Below, in pieces: positions 29,951 through 38,268 of a DNA stretch of 44,257 nucleotides. A program made the position numbers and the translations under genes. Within the stretch, counting starts at the first letter, position 1; each line of letters opens with the position of its first letter. The notes under the pieces were generated by a model. That model was not told the DNA's origin. It saw only the letters and a list, made by a program, of their open reading frames with translations, and did no database searches. Source of the DNA: Bacteroidales bacterium (GTDB taxonomy: Bacteria > Bacteroidota > Bacteroidia > Bacteroidales > UBA932); the NCBI GenBank assembly GCA_017561265.1, contig JAFZDJ010000007.1, positions 1 through 44,257 on the forward strand. Direction: 5' to 3'.

Positions 29951-31201
29951 TTACCAGGTGAACAGATCCAGGACTCTCTGATTTGCCTCCTGCATCAGAT
30001 CCCAGGCTTTCTCTGCATAGATGTCTGTGATCCGGAATGACCCCACGTGGCACAGGCAGTCATCAATGGTGGACTTGTCAATCTTGCAGTCCTGCCTCCC
30101 CAGGGTTGCCCATGTATGCCTGGCTGCTCCAAAGGTGAACACCTTGACACCATTGTCCTCACACCACCTCTTGAGACACCTGTTGACCCTGGCGGTTGCA
30201 AAGTCCTTGGAGGAGGCAAACCTGTGGAGATTGTTCAACCACCATCCACCCTCTCCTTTCAGCCTCTCCAGGTATGGTTTCAACTGACCGGGAATGGAGA
30301 CTTTCATCCTTGCCCTGTCCATCCTCCGGTGTTCAGTCTTTTTCCGGTTGTAAACCCACTCCTCCTGGACAGGTGTGGCAAAATAGAGATCCGCCATGTT
30401 CACTCCCATCAGACCAAAGGAGACAATGAACAGATCCAGGGCAGTCCTCATCACCTCATTGTCCACCTGGGAGGAGATGATCCTCTGCATCAGTTCCCTG
30501 CCCAGGCTCTCCTGCCCATTGCTGACCGGATAGACCTTTGAGATCTTGGAGAATGGTGACCTGGGAATCAGAATCCGCCCGGAGTCCTCATCATTGTATT
30601 TCTCCTTGGCAGCATTGTAGATGTTCTCCAACTTGGCAAGATGCCTGGTGGAGACTCCCCTGGGAATCCTCTCCACCCCGGACTCCTCCACCCTCCCGGT
30701 CTTTGCATTGTAGTGCATCTTTCTCTCTCCGTCAACCATCTCCATGAATTCCAGGAGGAGAGGTCTTGAGATGTCATTGATGTCAATTGACCGCCTCCCC
30801 AGGAATCTCTCCAGGGCATTCATGGCGGAGACATATGCCCTCCTGGTTGTCGGTGTCTTTCCCTGGATGTACCTGTCCGCCCACACAAAGAAATCCAGGT
30901 GGAATTCCTCCTGGGTGAGTGACTCCTTGATGTGCCTCACCACCCAATCCACATCCTGGGTCTCCAGGTCAAATGGGGAGAGATCCTTGACTGCATCCCT
31001 CATCCTGGCAATGAGGGCATCTGACTTGTTGAGGATGGTTGCATTCTTGATCTTGAGAGTCCTGGTGAGGTCTCCCTGGGTGCATACCAGGGTGGTTGCA
31101 AGTCTCCTGGTCTTTCCCTTGAATGTCACCCGGATGTTGACAGGATATGTCCCATCTTTCCTCCTGTTCCCTGGGATTATGATTGCCTTGAATGTGATCA
31201 T
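29951..31201 (-). CDS. int: Tyrosine integrase
   Basis: 416 aa, Bacteroidetes style beginning MITFKAIIIPGNRRKDGTYP. Arm-binding N-terminus, core-binding SAM-like domain (residues ~95-190), catalytic domain with ARHTW containing Arg361, His385 (LCHVG) and nucleophile Tyr395 (DIYAEK). The first catalytic Arg box reads FGLMGVNMADLY, in which the Arg is not visible, as in other integrases of this group. Start 31201 chosen by family; the frame is open further upstream. Integrates the phage into the host chromosome. Confidence 0.9.
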   Translation of the reverse strand: MITFKAIIIPGNRRKDGTYPVNIRVTFKGKTRRLATTLVCTQGDLTRTLKIKNATILNKSDALIARMRDAVKDLSPFDLETQDVDWVVRHIKESLTQEEFHLDFFVWADRYIQGKTPTTRRAYVSAMNALERFLGRRSIDINDISRPLLLEFMEMVDGERKMHYNAKTGRVEESGVERIPRGVSTRHLAKLENIYNAAKEKYNDEDSGRILIPRSPFSKISKVYPVSNGQESLGRELMQRIISSQVDNEVMRTALDLFIVSFGLMGVNMADLYFATPVQEEWVYNRKKTEHRRMDRARMKVSIPGQLKPYLERLKGEGGWWLNNLHRFASSKDFATARVNRCLKRWCEDNGVKVFTFGAARHTWATLGRQDCKIDKSTIDDCLCHVGSFRITDIYAEKAWDLMQEANQRVLDLFTW

Positions 31202-31204
31202 GTC

Positions 31205-31240
31205 AGACAAAAGGTTGGTTTCAGACAAAGATAAGACAAA
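31205..31240. repeat. AGACAAA repeats upstream of the integrase
   Basis: AGACAAA at 31205, 31223 and 31234, with further AGACAA(A) at about 31445 and 31457. Candidate integrase arm-type or regulator sites; the same heptamer occurs at 29066 by the early promoter. Confidence 0.4.
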
Positions 31241-31256
31241 AATTGCAGTCATCAAT
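31226..31256 (-). promoter_or_regulatory. Probable integrase promoter
   Basis: Minus strand: ATTG (31256-31253; TTTG is the consensus), 19-base spacer, TATCTTTG (31233-31226), 25 bases before ATG 31201. Confidence 0.5.
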
Positions 31257-31364
31257 GGCAGACCACCTGCCATCTATGGAAAGCAACCCGGATCACACCT
31301 GCCTGGAATCATGCCTGGAGAGACCTGGGTTGAGGGATTGGTCAAAGATTAGGTTAGAATTGCG

Positions 31365-31394
31365 AAAAGGGTTGCAGGGATGCACCCCTTTTTT
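31365..31394. terminator. Bidirectional terminator
   Basis: AAAAGGG (31365-31371) pairs with CCCTTTT (31386-31392), plus inner TGCA/TGCA over a GGGA loop with one mismatch. T runs follow on both strands. It separates the integrase promoter region from the small-RNA unit. The remainder of the 31202-31574 gap holds no convincing gene. Confidence 0.75.
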
Positions 31395-31469
31395 CTGTGT
31401 GTCAATCGGTTACGGATGAGAGCCTGTCCAACCCTGGAGGATTTCAGACAACATGGAGACAAAAACTGC

Positions 31470-31503
31470 AAAAAAAGAGACCCGGAATCACTCCCAGGTC
31501 TCT
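31470..31503 (-). terminator. Terminator of the small RNA and of the upstream operon
   Basis: Minus strand AGAGACC (31503-31497) pairs with GGTCTCT (31482-31476), with inner GGA/TCC pairs, followed by seven T in all. Strong intrinsic terminator. Confidence 0.85.
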
Positions 31504-31538
31504 CCAAATCTTTATACAATGGACAGGTCTCCCCATCC
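31470..31538 (-). ncRNA. Predicted antisense small RNA (~69 nt)
   Basis: Bounded by a host-type promoter (31543-31574) and a strong terminator (31470-31503). A 5' hairpin with UCCA/UGGA stem displays the loop UUGUAUAAAGAUU, exactly complementary to the AAATCTTTATACAA leaders of six phage genes; the 3' hairpin is the terminator. Direct repeats GAGACCTG flank the anti-leader hairpin, and the first could pair with GGTCTC of the terminator. No ORF of note. Likely a trans-acting translational repressor or regulator; unproven. Confidence 0.6.
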
Positions 31539-31542
31539 ATTG

Positions 31543-31574
31543 CAAAGGTAGTCATTATCATGGACAATTCCAAA
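31543..31574 (-). promoter_or_regulatory. Promoter of the predicted small RNA
   Basis: Minus strand: TTTG (31574-31571), 20-base spacer, TACCTTTG (31550-31543). Same -7 octamer as the promoters at 282, 16123 and 33069. Confidence 0.7.
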
Positions 31575-31766
31575 TCACCATTCCCCCTTGACCATCTCAT
31601 CAATGAGTCTGCCAATCCGGATCTTTCTTGCCTTGGAGATTGCCTTGAGTCTGTCCCTGGTGTCCTGGTCAATGGAGATGACCATCTGCACCCTCTTGTC
31701 CTCCGGATCTGCAGGTTTCCGCCCTGCTCCCGGTCTTGCTCCTCCCCATGTGTTGTCTGTCATCAT
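31575..31766 (-). CDS. Ribbon-helix-helix (CopG/Arc-like) regulator
   Basis: 63 aa from ATG 31766 (ATGA overlap with upstream stop). N-terminal GGARPGAGRK motif, then a beta strand VQMVISI and helices DTRDRLKAISKARK and IGRLIDEMVKGEW, the ribbon-helix-helix layout. Probably binds DNA as a dimer and could control this operon or the adjacent small RNA. Confidence 0.7.
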   Translation of the reverse strand: MMTDNTWGGARPGAGRKPADPEDKRVQMVISIDQDTRDRLKAISKARKIRIGRLIDEMVKGEW

Positions 31767-32047
31767 ACTTTCTTGAATTCTGTTGTGCATTTTACACCTA
31801 CCATCAAATTGGATTGAGACATGTCAATTTTCATCTCCTTGCTCCAATAGAGAAATGTCTCTCCCCTGTATCGGAATGATTCAATAGGATCTCCCTGGAC
31901 AATGATGTGTTCCAGGTTTTCCCTGTCCTTGACATCCCGGAGGGGAAATCCAAAATGTTCCAGGAAAGCCTCCTCAATGATATGGTCAATAGAACAGAGT
32001 TGTTTCTCCAAGATGTCTCCAACAATCAGTTTATCCAAGTCAAACAT
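31763..32047 (-). CDS. Hypothetical protein
   Basis: 94 aa from ATG 32047, two bases after the upstream stop. MFDLDKLIVGDILEKQLCSID, YRGETFLYWSKEMKIDM and a C-terminal VGVKCTTEF (quoted in parts). Unrecognised, mixed alpha/beta. Confidence 0.6.
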   Translation of the reverse strand: MFDLDKLIVGDILEKQLCSIDHIIEEAFLEHFGFPLRDVKDRENLEHIIVQGDPIESFRYRGETFLYWSKEMKIDMSQSNLMVGVKCTTEFKKV

Positions 32048-32049
32048 AT

Positions 32050-32664
32050 TCAGTCCTCCTGGAATTCCTGGAGGATGGTCTCCAGGGCAGCAATGCTGCA
32101 GTTCAGTTGGGAGGCACATGTGCCATTCCCATAGTGCAACTCACAATCATTCTCATCCATCTTGTCCGCCATCCGGCAGAGCCTGGATTCAATGGACTTT
32201 AGAGTCCGGATCTCCTGCTTTGTCAGTTTCTGTCTCATGCCTGGTCGGTTTTCAAGTTTCCAATATCCGTAAATTTTCCTGTATTCCAGGAGGTCATTCA
32301 TCCTGGGATCAAAGACATCTCTCACCTGGTTGTCCACAACTGCAGTGTAGTGACCTGCCATTGCACAGACCAACCTGCCCTCCGGGAGTTCACCCTTGAT
32401 GAGGTGGGTTGACTCTTTCCATCCAATCCCGGAGGTTGCCACCCAGGTGAATCCAAGGGATGCCATCATCCTCTTGAACTTGACACTCCTGGTGTTGACA
32501 CCATTCCTGGGAGTCTTGCCTGTTGCCTTGAACATGGTGTCATAGATCTCCTTGTAGTCCCTGCCACTTGCAATGGCAATTGACCTGCAGACACAATCCC
32601 TGGCATGTCCCTTGAAATAGAGGGATCTCCCTCCGTCATCATAGACAAGTTCCATCAGAGCCAT
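32050..32664 (-). CDS. Papain-like cysteine protease-type protein
   Basis: 204 aa. Cys24 in DCVCRSIAIASG at the start of a helix, His105 in AGHYTAVVDNQ and Asp116/119 in VRDVFDP form a plausible catalytic triad of the C39/papain clan, as in small phage proteins of this type. C-terminal helical extension with a Cys-containing segment (NDCELHYGNGTCASQLNCS). Substrate unknown; a place in the host-promoter operon suggests a role in lysogeny or interaction with the host. Confidence 0.6.
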   Translation of the reverse strand: MALMELVYDDGGRSLYFKGHARDCVCRSIAIASGRDYKEIYDTMFKATGKTPRNGVNTRSVKFKRMMASLGFTWVATSGIGWKESTHLIKGELPEGRLVCAMAGHYTAVVDNQVRDVFDPRMNDLLEYRKIYGYWKLENRPGMRQKLTKQEIRTLKSIESRLCRMADKMDENDCELHYGNGTCASQLNCSIAALETILQEFQED

Positions 32665-32666
32665 GA

Positions 32667-33005
32667 TCAGTCCTCCTCAATTTCAATGTCCTTGATCTCA
32701 CCATCCTGGATCTTGTCCAGGGTGTCCGGATTCATTGCCCAATATTTCTTGGCTCTCCGGAGATTCGCCCTCCAAAAGGAGAGCCAATCTTTTGCATCAT
32801 CATCATCAAAGACCTGCTCAACCTCCTCCCTGCTCAACTGCCCGGTCTCAATCTCAATCCACTTGAGTTTCCCATTTTTGCAGATCCGGAAATTCGCCAC
32901 CCTCCTGGTTGTGTAGGCATCCTCATAGAGGGTCACAAAGGTTTCCCCGGTCTCCTCACCAAATGCCTTGAGGTCAGCATTGAATCTCTCAAATGCCTTG
33001 ACCAT
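32667..33005 (-). CDS. Hypothetical protein, full copy (start codon altered)
   Basis: 112 aa from ATG 33005 (MVKAFERFNADLKAFGEETG onwards). Alpha/beta with an acidic tail (DIEIEED). In the left copy the start is ATG eight codons earlier (243); here that codon is ATT at 33029, so translation would use ATT or the downstream ATG 33005. First gene of the operon ending at the small-RNA terminator. Unrecognised. Confidence 0.65.
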   Translation of the reverse strand: MVKAFERFNADLKAFGEETGETFVTLYEDAYTTRRVANFRICKNGKLKWIEIETGQLSREEVEQVFDDDDAKDWLSFWRANLRRAKKYWAMNPDTLDKIQDGEIKDIEIEED

Positions 33006-33027
33006 CCTGTCAGAAATTCTGTTTGCA

Positions 33028-33042
33028 ATTGTATAAAGATTT
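33028..33042 (-). promoter_or_regulatory. Leader motif AAATCTTTATACAAT, right copy
   Basis: The motif itself is unchanged from 242-256, but the ATG that should follow reads ATT, so leader and start codon are uncoupled in this copy. Confidence 0.6.
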
Positions 33043-33068
33043 AAGGTGTTTGTCTCATTTACCTATGG

Positions 33069-33100
33069 CAAAGGTACAAACAATATTTTGAAAAAACAAA
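33069..33100 (-). promoter_or_regulatory. Bacteroidetes-type promoter, right copy
   Basis: Minus strand TTTG (33100-33097), 20-base spacer, TACCTTTG (33076-33069). One base longer than the left copy; the palindrome over the -33 box is preserved. Confidence 0.75.
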
Positions 33101-33116
33101 TTATTTTTTCAAAAGA

Positions 33117-33147
33117 TGAAAGAAAACCGGGAAATTTCTCTCCCGGT
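33117..33147 (-). terminator. Tail fibre terminator, right copy
   Basis: Same hairpin as 329-359. Confidence 0.75.
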
Positions 33148-33171
33148 CTCCAAAAGTCAGTCAATTAGTGA

Positions 33172-35811
33172 CTAATAATTCAGTATCTCCGGCAGGTCAA
33201 TGAGGATTCTCGCAGCCATAGCCTTCGCTCCGATGAGGGTGGGATGCACTCCGTCATCGCAGTAACCCTCATACCAAGTCCCGTTCTCATCCGAAGAGAC
33301 TGCGTGATAAAGGTCAATGTATCTGTGTCCACTCCCCGTTACGATGGAGTTGACTCCTGCCTTTGTGCCTCCGGACGGATAAGGGATGGTGCAGAGGACA
33401 AGTTCAATCCCCCTTGCCCGGCAGATGTTCTCCAACTTTTTATAGTAGTACCAATAAACTGCCGGATAATCGGTGTTCATTCCTATACCACAAACCAGGA
33501 ACTTTGGAGTTCCGTGTTCAAGTGCAGCCATCACCGATGGCATAATGCCATCAAAGTCATTACCTGCCTCTGCGATGATTGCGAAATTGTCCACCCCGTA
33601 TGTATTGATGAGTTGAGTCAGCATCCGGTTGGTGTATAAAGAGCAGTAACTTGCACCGAAAAACCAAACCTGTTTGCGGAGGTCTTTTGATGTCCATCCG
33701 AATGACACCTCCGAAAGAGTTGAATTTTCACTTGCAAAGGCAAAGGGTGTCCCGTATGCCTCCAACTGACTGAATGTCACATTGCCGACAAACTCACCAC
33801 CGAAAGACATCATCCTCACCTTGATGCCTGTCCCGGTCTTTTCGATGGAAACATAGATGAATGTGCCGATGGTCAGTCCATGAGGCTTTGTGTCCACCGC
33901 AATGGTAGAGCCATTGTTATATGCAACCGCTTTCACATCAGTCCCGTCTATCCGGACACCCCATCCGGTGTTGTTCCCCTTTCCGCAACCAAGTTCAATG
34001 TATTCAAACCCGGTAATTTTCCCGTAAAAGGAGAGTGAGCAGTTGGGTTTCAATTTCTTCGGTGCATCATCTATGATGATTGTTTCATTGGCGAAGGTGT
34101 CCGTCTTAATGGTGATTCCAGGCTCTCCCACAAGACCGCTTGCCGGGTGCAAATCCGGCACTTGTTCTTTGGTAACGATGAATCCATTATCATTCATCAC
34201 CTTCTGCACAAGTGGTGCATCATATGCAGTCGGACGAGGAGTTCTGAAAGTCGGTCTCGTTATGACCTTCTGCGTAGATGCCAGGGAGACAGACCACCTT
34301 GTATAATAGTCTCCTGCCTGGTAGGTGTATTGGTTGCCGGAAAAGCCTCTGATGAAATTCTTATCCTGGTCATATACGGCATGCCTCCCGTATGTTCCGG
34401 AGGTTGTTGGGTTGTTGCAGTACAAGTCACCGCCATTGACGGGAATGTAGTCCGTGATTCCCTTATCCGCAGCAGACTGATGCAGTATCCGTCCGTTTCG
34501 GTTGTCAATAGTCCAATTCCCCTTCAAGGAGTCCGGATTTTCAAGGTTTGCCCCTTCATAGGATTGCTCCGTGAAAAGTTGCTCCTCTGCGGATTCAAGG
34601 GTGTCACCGATTATCTTGACGGACTGCGGAGTGTATGGTGTGGTTGTAGATCCCACATTCACAATCATAAATTTAGCACCGGGAGGGACAACAAAAACAC
34701 TTTCTTGTCCTGCACCAATAAGAGGTGCTTGTTCTCCGTTTACCGGAACATTCGGAGTGACCACACCAGACCCTGGTGTGTCCAAATCCCAAAAGAAAGA
34801 GATGCGTGTCCCGTTTGTTGCGTGTGCGACAATTCGGATGATTTGTCCTTCTTTTACAGGCAACTCAATGTGCTTGGAACTTGAGGATGACCCATACACC
34901 CCACCTGCAATTACAAGATAATTTTGCTTGGTGTAACCGGAAAAATCAGTGATTACATTCTCCTCTGAATAGAAAGATTTTGATAGATTTATATCACCCA
35001 CCTCATGCCCTAACCGGGTGACTTTTCCATCCAGGACTTTTCCCTGTGCAGCAGATAATGCCTGGTCTGTGGCATCGGAGTCAAGTCCATTGTAGATTGT
35101 GATGGGATAATCTGCAGAGACACCTGTGTCACCCTTGAGACCCTTGAGTCCGGAGAATGCCAGGGTCAACTGACCACCAACCAGGGAAACCTGGCAGGAT
35201 GGAGTCCCGGATGTGTCATCAATGGTTGCAACCACAGATGTGACACCTGTTTCACCCTTGAGGTTGGTGAAATGGAACATGATGTTTTTGGCATCATTGC
35301 CACCGGAGGTCTCCACAGAGACACCGGGAGTTCCGACACCGCCTGTGATGTCCGCTCCGATTGTTCCGAATCCTGCAGGATCTCCGGTCTCTCCCTGCTC
35401 ACCCTTGAGGTTGTGGAAAGTCAAAACCAACACCCCTGCACTATAGGAAACATCAACAGAGGGAGTCCCAACCTGGCTGTCAACCGATGCCTCAACCTCC
35501 CGGATGCCAATGAGAATCCTCTGTTTTGTCCATGCCCCATTCCAAAATAGGAGAGCAACCTCCTCATTCTCAATGGTTATTCCGCCAAAATTGGTGTACA
35601 CACCAGGCTCTGTGGCAAGGTAGCAGACATTCTGATCCGGAGTCCCCGGATCATCGGTGGGCATTGCTCCTCCTGCGAATTGGAAAAACCTGCCAAGGGA
35701 ATCAATGGTGGTATTCAACACTGAATTAAGAATCATGCCCGTGATCTCTTTCCTGCCATTCGCCTTGATGTAGGCATTGACCGCTGCCTTGATTGCACTA
35801 TAGTTTGCCAT
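33172..35811 (-). CDS. Tail fibre with SGNH hydrolase domain, right copy
   Basis: 879 aa, as 384-3023 except one residue: Ser to Val in GSGV(S/V)TPNV, from an adjacent two-base change, plus one silent change. Catalytic residues unchanged. Confidence 0.85.
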   Translation of the reverse strand: MANYSAIKAAVNAYIKANGRKEITGMILNSVLNTTIDSLGRFFQFAGGAMPTDDPGTPDQNVCYLATEPGVYTNFGGITIENEEVALLFWNGAWTKQRILIGIREVEASVDSQVGTPSVDVSYSAGVLVLTFHNLKGEQGETGDPAGFGTIGADITGGVGTPGVSVETSGGNDAKNIMFHFTNLKGETGVTSVVATIDDTSGTPSCQVSLVGGQLTLAFSGLKGLKGDTGVSADYPITIYNGLDSDATDQALSAAQGKVLDGKVTRLGHEVGDINLSKSFYSEENVITDFSGYTKQNYLVIAGGVYGSSSSSKHIELPVKEGQIIRIVAHATNGTRISFFWDLDTPGSGVVTPNVPVNGEQAPLIGAGQESVFVVPPGAKFMIVNVGSTTTPYTPQSVKIIGDTLESAEEQLFTEQSYEGANLENPDSLKGNWTIDNRNGRILHQSAADKGITDYIPVNGGDLYCNNPTTSGTYGRHAVYDQDKNFIRGFSGNQYTYQAGDYYTRWSVSLASTQKVITRPTFRTPRPTAYDAPLVQKVMNDNGFIVTKEQVPDLHPASGLVGEPGITIKTDTFANETIIIDDAPKKLKPNCSLSFYGKITGFEYIELGCGKGNNTGWGVRIDGTDVKAVAYNNGSTIAVDTKPHGLTIGTFIYVSIEKTGTGIKVRMMSFGGEFVGNVTFSQLEAYGTPFAFASENSTLSEVSFGWTSKDLRKQVWFFGASYCSLYTNRMLTQLINTYGVDNFAIIAEAGNDFDGIMPSVMAALEHGTPKFLVCGIGMNTDYPAVYWYYYKKLENICRARGIELVLCTIPYPSGGTKAGVNSIVTGSGHRYIDLYHAVSSDENGTWYEGYCDDGVHPTLIGAKAMAARILIDLPEILNY

Positions 35812-35829
35812 ATATGAGTTTTTTCAATT

Positions 35830-35856
35830 AAATATAGAACAGACCTCCTTTGTAAA
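35830..35856 (-). promoter_or_regulatory. Late promoter-like element of the tail fibre, right copy
   Basis: Identical to 3042-3068. Confidence 0.65.
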
Positions 35857-36345
35857 TCACCATGAAAGGATGTTGTAGGAGACACCAACACCCACATAGG
35901 GGTTCACCCCATCCTTGTCTGCAGTCACACCGCCCTGGACACCTATTCCCCACCTGGTTTTCTTGACCCGGATGACAGGGATCTCCTTGGTGATGATCTG
36001 ATCGTTGGTGAAATGGATGACGGAATCAACCTGTGGGTTTATTCCGGAGGCATACACCCTGGACAGGCTATCCTCCCAGGTCACCTGCTCTTTCTCCAGG
36101 TATATCCAAAGGGTGTCCCTCAACCGGATGGTGTCACCCACAGGATAAGGGATGGAATCAACCACCCTCCTGGTCGTCCATTTTGGCTTGTAGGAGACTA
36201 TTGTGTCCCGGATGACCAATGTGTCCACCTTGATGATCACAGGCTCTCCCTGGCTTTCCCTGGGGCATCTCTGACCCACCAGGAAAGCAACCAGGATTGC
36301 AACCGCAACACCAAACCCAAGGATCATGTATTTCTGTGGTGTCAT
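35857..36345 (-). CDS. DUF6808-like membrane protein, right copy
   Basis: Identical in protein sequence to 3069-3557. Confidence 0.6.
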   Translation of the reverse strand: MTPQKYMILGFGVAVAILVAFLVGQRCPRESQGEPVIIKVDTLVIRDTIVSYKPKWTTRRVVDSIPYPVGDTIRLRDTLWIYLEKEQVTWEDSLSRVYASGINPQVDSVIHFTNDQIITKEIPVIRVKKTRWGIGVQGGVTADKDGVNPYVGVGVSYNILSW

Positions 36346-36953
36346 ATCCTTGTCAGATAATGGCAGACACCACAGACAATGGCATTTGCAATCCGTTTCT
36401 TGGTGTCCTCCAGGAGCATCCATGCACACTCCTCCCGGTTGTCATAAAAGAAATTTTCCAGGAGGACTGCCGGACACCTGGTCTTGGTTAGGATGTAAAA
36501 TGAGGACTCCTTGTCAGAGTCTCCGTCTGACAGATCCCTCCTCATCCTCTTGTCCGGGAACACCTTGGAAAAAACCTCATAGAAACACTCCGCCAGGGTG
36601 TCACTCTTGGTCTTGCCGGGAGAGGTGTGGCATTCAAATCCGGTTGCGTTCATCCAGGTCTTTCCGTTCCCGGCTGCATTGGCATGGATGGACACCAGGA
36701 TCACATTGTCAGTTCCATCCCGGTCACAGACCTTGTTGACCCTCATTGCCCTTGCCCGGAGGGAGATGTCATTGGTCTCCGTCACAACCAGGTCTGCATC
36801 AAATCCCCTTGCCCTCAACCCGGTGAGTGCAAGGTCACCAACCTGCCTGTTCCACAGGTATTCCAGGAATGCACCATCCGGAGACCTCTTGCCCGGTGTG
36901 TCAATCCCATGTCCGCAATCAATCAATACCCTCATCACCCTCTGTGTTATCAT
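36342..36953 (-). CDS. Amidase endolysin, right copy
   Basis: Identical in protein sequence to 3554-4165, with the same start choice. Confidence 0.88.
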   Translation of the reverse strand: MITQRVMRVLIDCGHGIDTPGKRSPDGAFLEYLWNRQVGDLALTGLRARGFDADLVVTETNDISLRARAMRVNKVCDRDGTDNVILVSIHANAAGNGKTWMNATGFECHTSPGKTKSDTLAECFYEVFSKVFPDKRMRRDLSDGDSDKESSFYILTKTRCPAVLLENFFYDNREECAWMLLEDTKKRIANAIVCGVCHYLTRI

Positions 36954-37224
36954 GTTTTTCCTGGGAATTGGGATGTGTTTTCCCATCCTTGGATGCCTCA
37001 ATCACAATGTCACCCTTGGTCATCCGGAAATAACCTGCAACCTCAATGATGACCGGGATCTGTGCCAGGGTTGCAAAACCAAGCAGGAGACCAACACCCT
37101 TGAGGACAGATCCGTCAATCACCCCTGTTGGAGGGACACAGAATCCTGCCACAATCAGTCCGATTGATGTGCATAGGGTCAGCCAAAACGCAATGCCCTT
37201 TTTTGTTGCCTCTTTCTCACTCAT
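36919..37224 (-). CDS. Probable holin, right copy
   Basis: Identical in protein sequence to 4131-4436. Confidence 0.7.
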   Translation of the reverse strand: MSEKEATKKGIAFWLTLCTSIGLIVAGFCVPPTGVIDGSVLKGVGLLLGFATLAQIPVIIEVAGYFRMTKGDIVIEASKDGKTHPNSQEKHDNTEGDEGID

Positions 37225-37227
37225 TGT

Positions 37228-37692
37228 CTAAAAGATGTAAAAGTCCTCATTGAAATCATCAGAGAAATCTGCAAACTGATCCGAACAGACCACCCCAATG
37301 GGAACTGAAAGGGACACATTGCAGAATACACCTGCACACTCATCAACAAATCTCTGATTGAACACCTGGAATGAATAGGATGTCTCCGAATAGATGCCCA
37401 TCTCATCCAATGTCCGGATTATGTTGTCCAGGGTTTGGATTCCCACAGATTGGATCTCAATTTGGTTGGATCTGTCATTCTTGAGCCTGTCAACATAGAA
37501 CAGGGTGAATGCATAGGTGATCACATTAGAGTCAATGGAGGTGGTGTGCTGCTGCTGCACAAACGCAAAGACACCATACCTGGCATCCGCCTTGGCATTG
37601 AGACGGAAAACATCATTTTCAACCACCATGTTGACGGATGGCTGATTGGAGGCAATGACCTCCATTGTCCGGATGAGTTCAGAGAGGGTCAT
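37228..37692 (-). CDS. Putative neck/tail-joining protein, right copy
   Basis: Identical to 4440-4904; ATG 37701 is the longer alternative. Confidence 0.6.
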   Translation of the reverse strand: MTLSELIRTMEVIASNQPSVNMVVENDVFRLNAKADARYGVFAFVQQQHTTSIDSNVITYAFTLFYVDRLKNDRSNQIEIQSVGIQTLDNIIRTLDEMGIYSETSYSFQVFNQRFVDECAGVFCNVSLSVPIGVVCSDQFADFSDDFNEDFYIF

Positions 37693-38267
37693 CTGCAGCA
37701 TCCTCCATTTTTATGACCCACAGGGACACCTGGCAATACCTTGCCCCTTGCACCTCCCAGGAAAATCCCACAACTTGCAGCAGAGTGCAGGTTGGATTCA
37801 ATCCTGTGGCAGCAGCAGTCTGTCAGTTCCGGATAGTCCGCCCTGTGATCCAGGAGGAAATTCTGCAGATCCAGGCAACAGGCATCCGCCTTGCTCTGAT
37901 AGTAGTATTGCATCTTGGCAATCTCATCCTGGGAGGCAACCTGGAGATTCTCATCCTGGGTCTTGGTGACACCGAAATTGCCAACCTTGTAGGAGACCTT
38001 GTTGGTCACCTCCACAATGGTCATGTATGCCAAATAATATTGACACCGATCCACCAGGGTCTTGTACACACCATCCGCCTCTGACTCCAGGTCACCGGAC
38101 TTGATCAGACCCTTGAGTTTTGCCAGGAGGGAATCACCCAGGATTCCCTTGAGACCAATCTCCTGTGCCTCCCGGAGGGATGGCAGGATGTATTTCCCGG
38201 ATAGGTTGTCGGAAACACTCATGGTCTCCTTGATGAATTTTTCCGATGAAAGTAGTATTTCAGCCAT
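37689..38267 (-). CDS. Putative head-tail connector, right copy
   Basis: Identical in protein sequence to 4901-5479. Confidence 0.6.
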   Translation of the reverse strand: MAEILLSSEKFIKETMSVSDNLSGKYILPSLREAQEIGLKGILGDSLLAKLKGLIKSGDLESEADGVYKTLVDRCQYYLAYMTIVEVTNKVSYKVGNFGVTKTQDENLQVASQDEIAKMQYYYQSKADACCLDLQNFLLDHRADYPELTDCCCHRIESNLHSAASCGIFLGGARGKVLPGVPVGHKNGGCCR

Positions 38268-38268
38268 A

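Noticed and set aside
31519..31551. Plus-strand ten-codon frame after the leader motif at the small-RNA locus
   Set aside because: Too short and without a plus-strand promoter; the locus has promoter and terminator on the minus strand, so the antisense transcript explains it better.
31349..31672. 107-codon minus-strand frame across the small-RNA region
   Set aside because: Crosses two terminators and a promoter, overlaps the RHH gene, and has unprotein-like composition.
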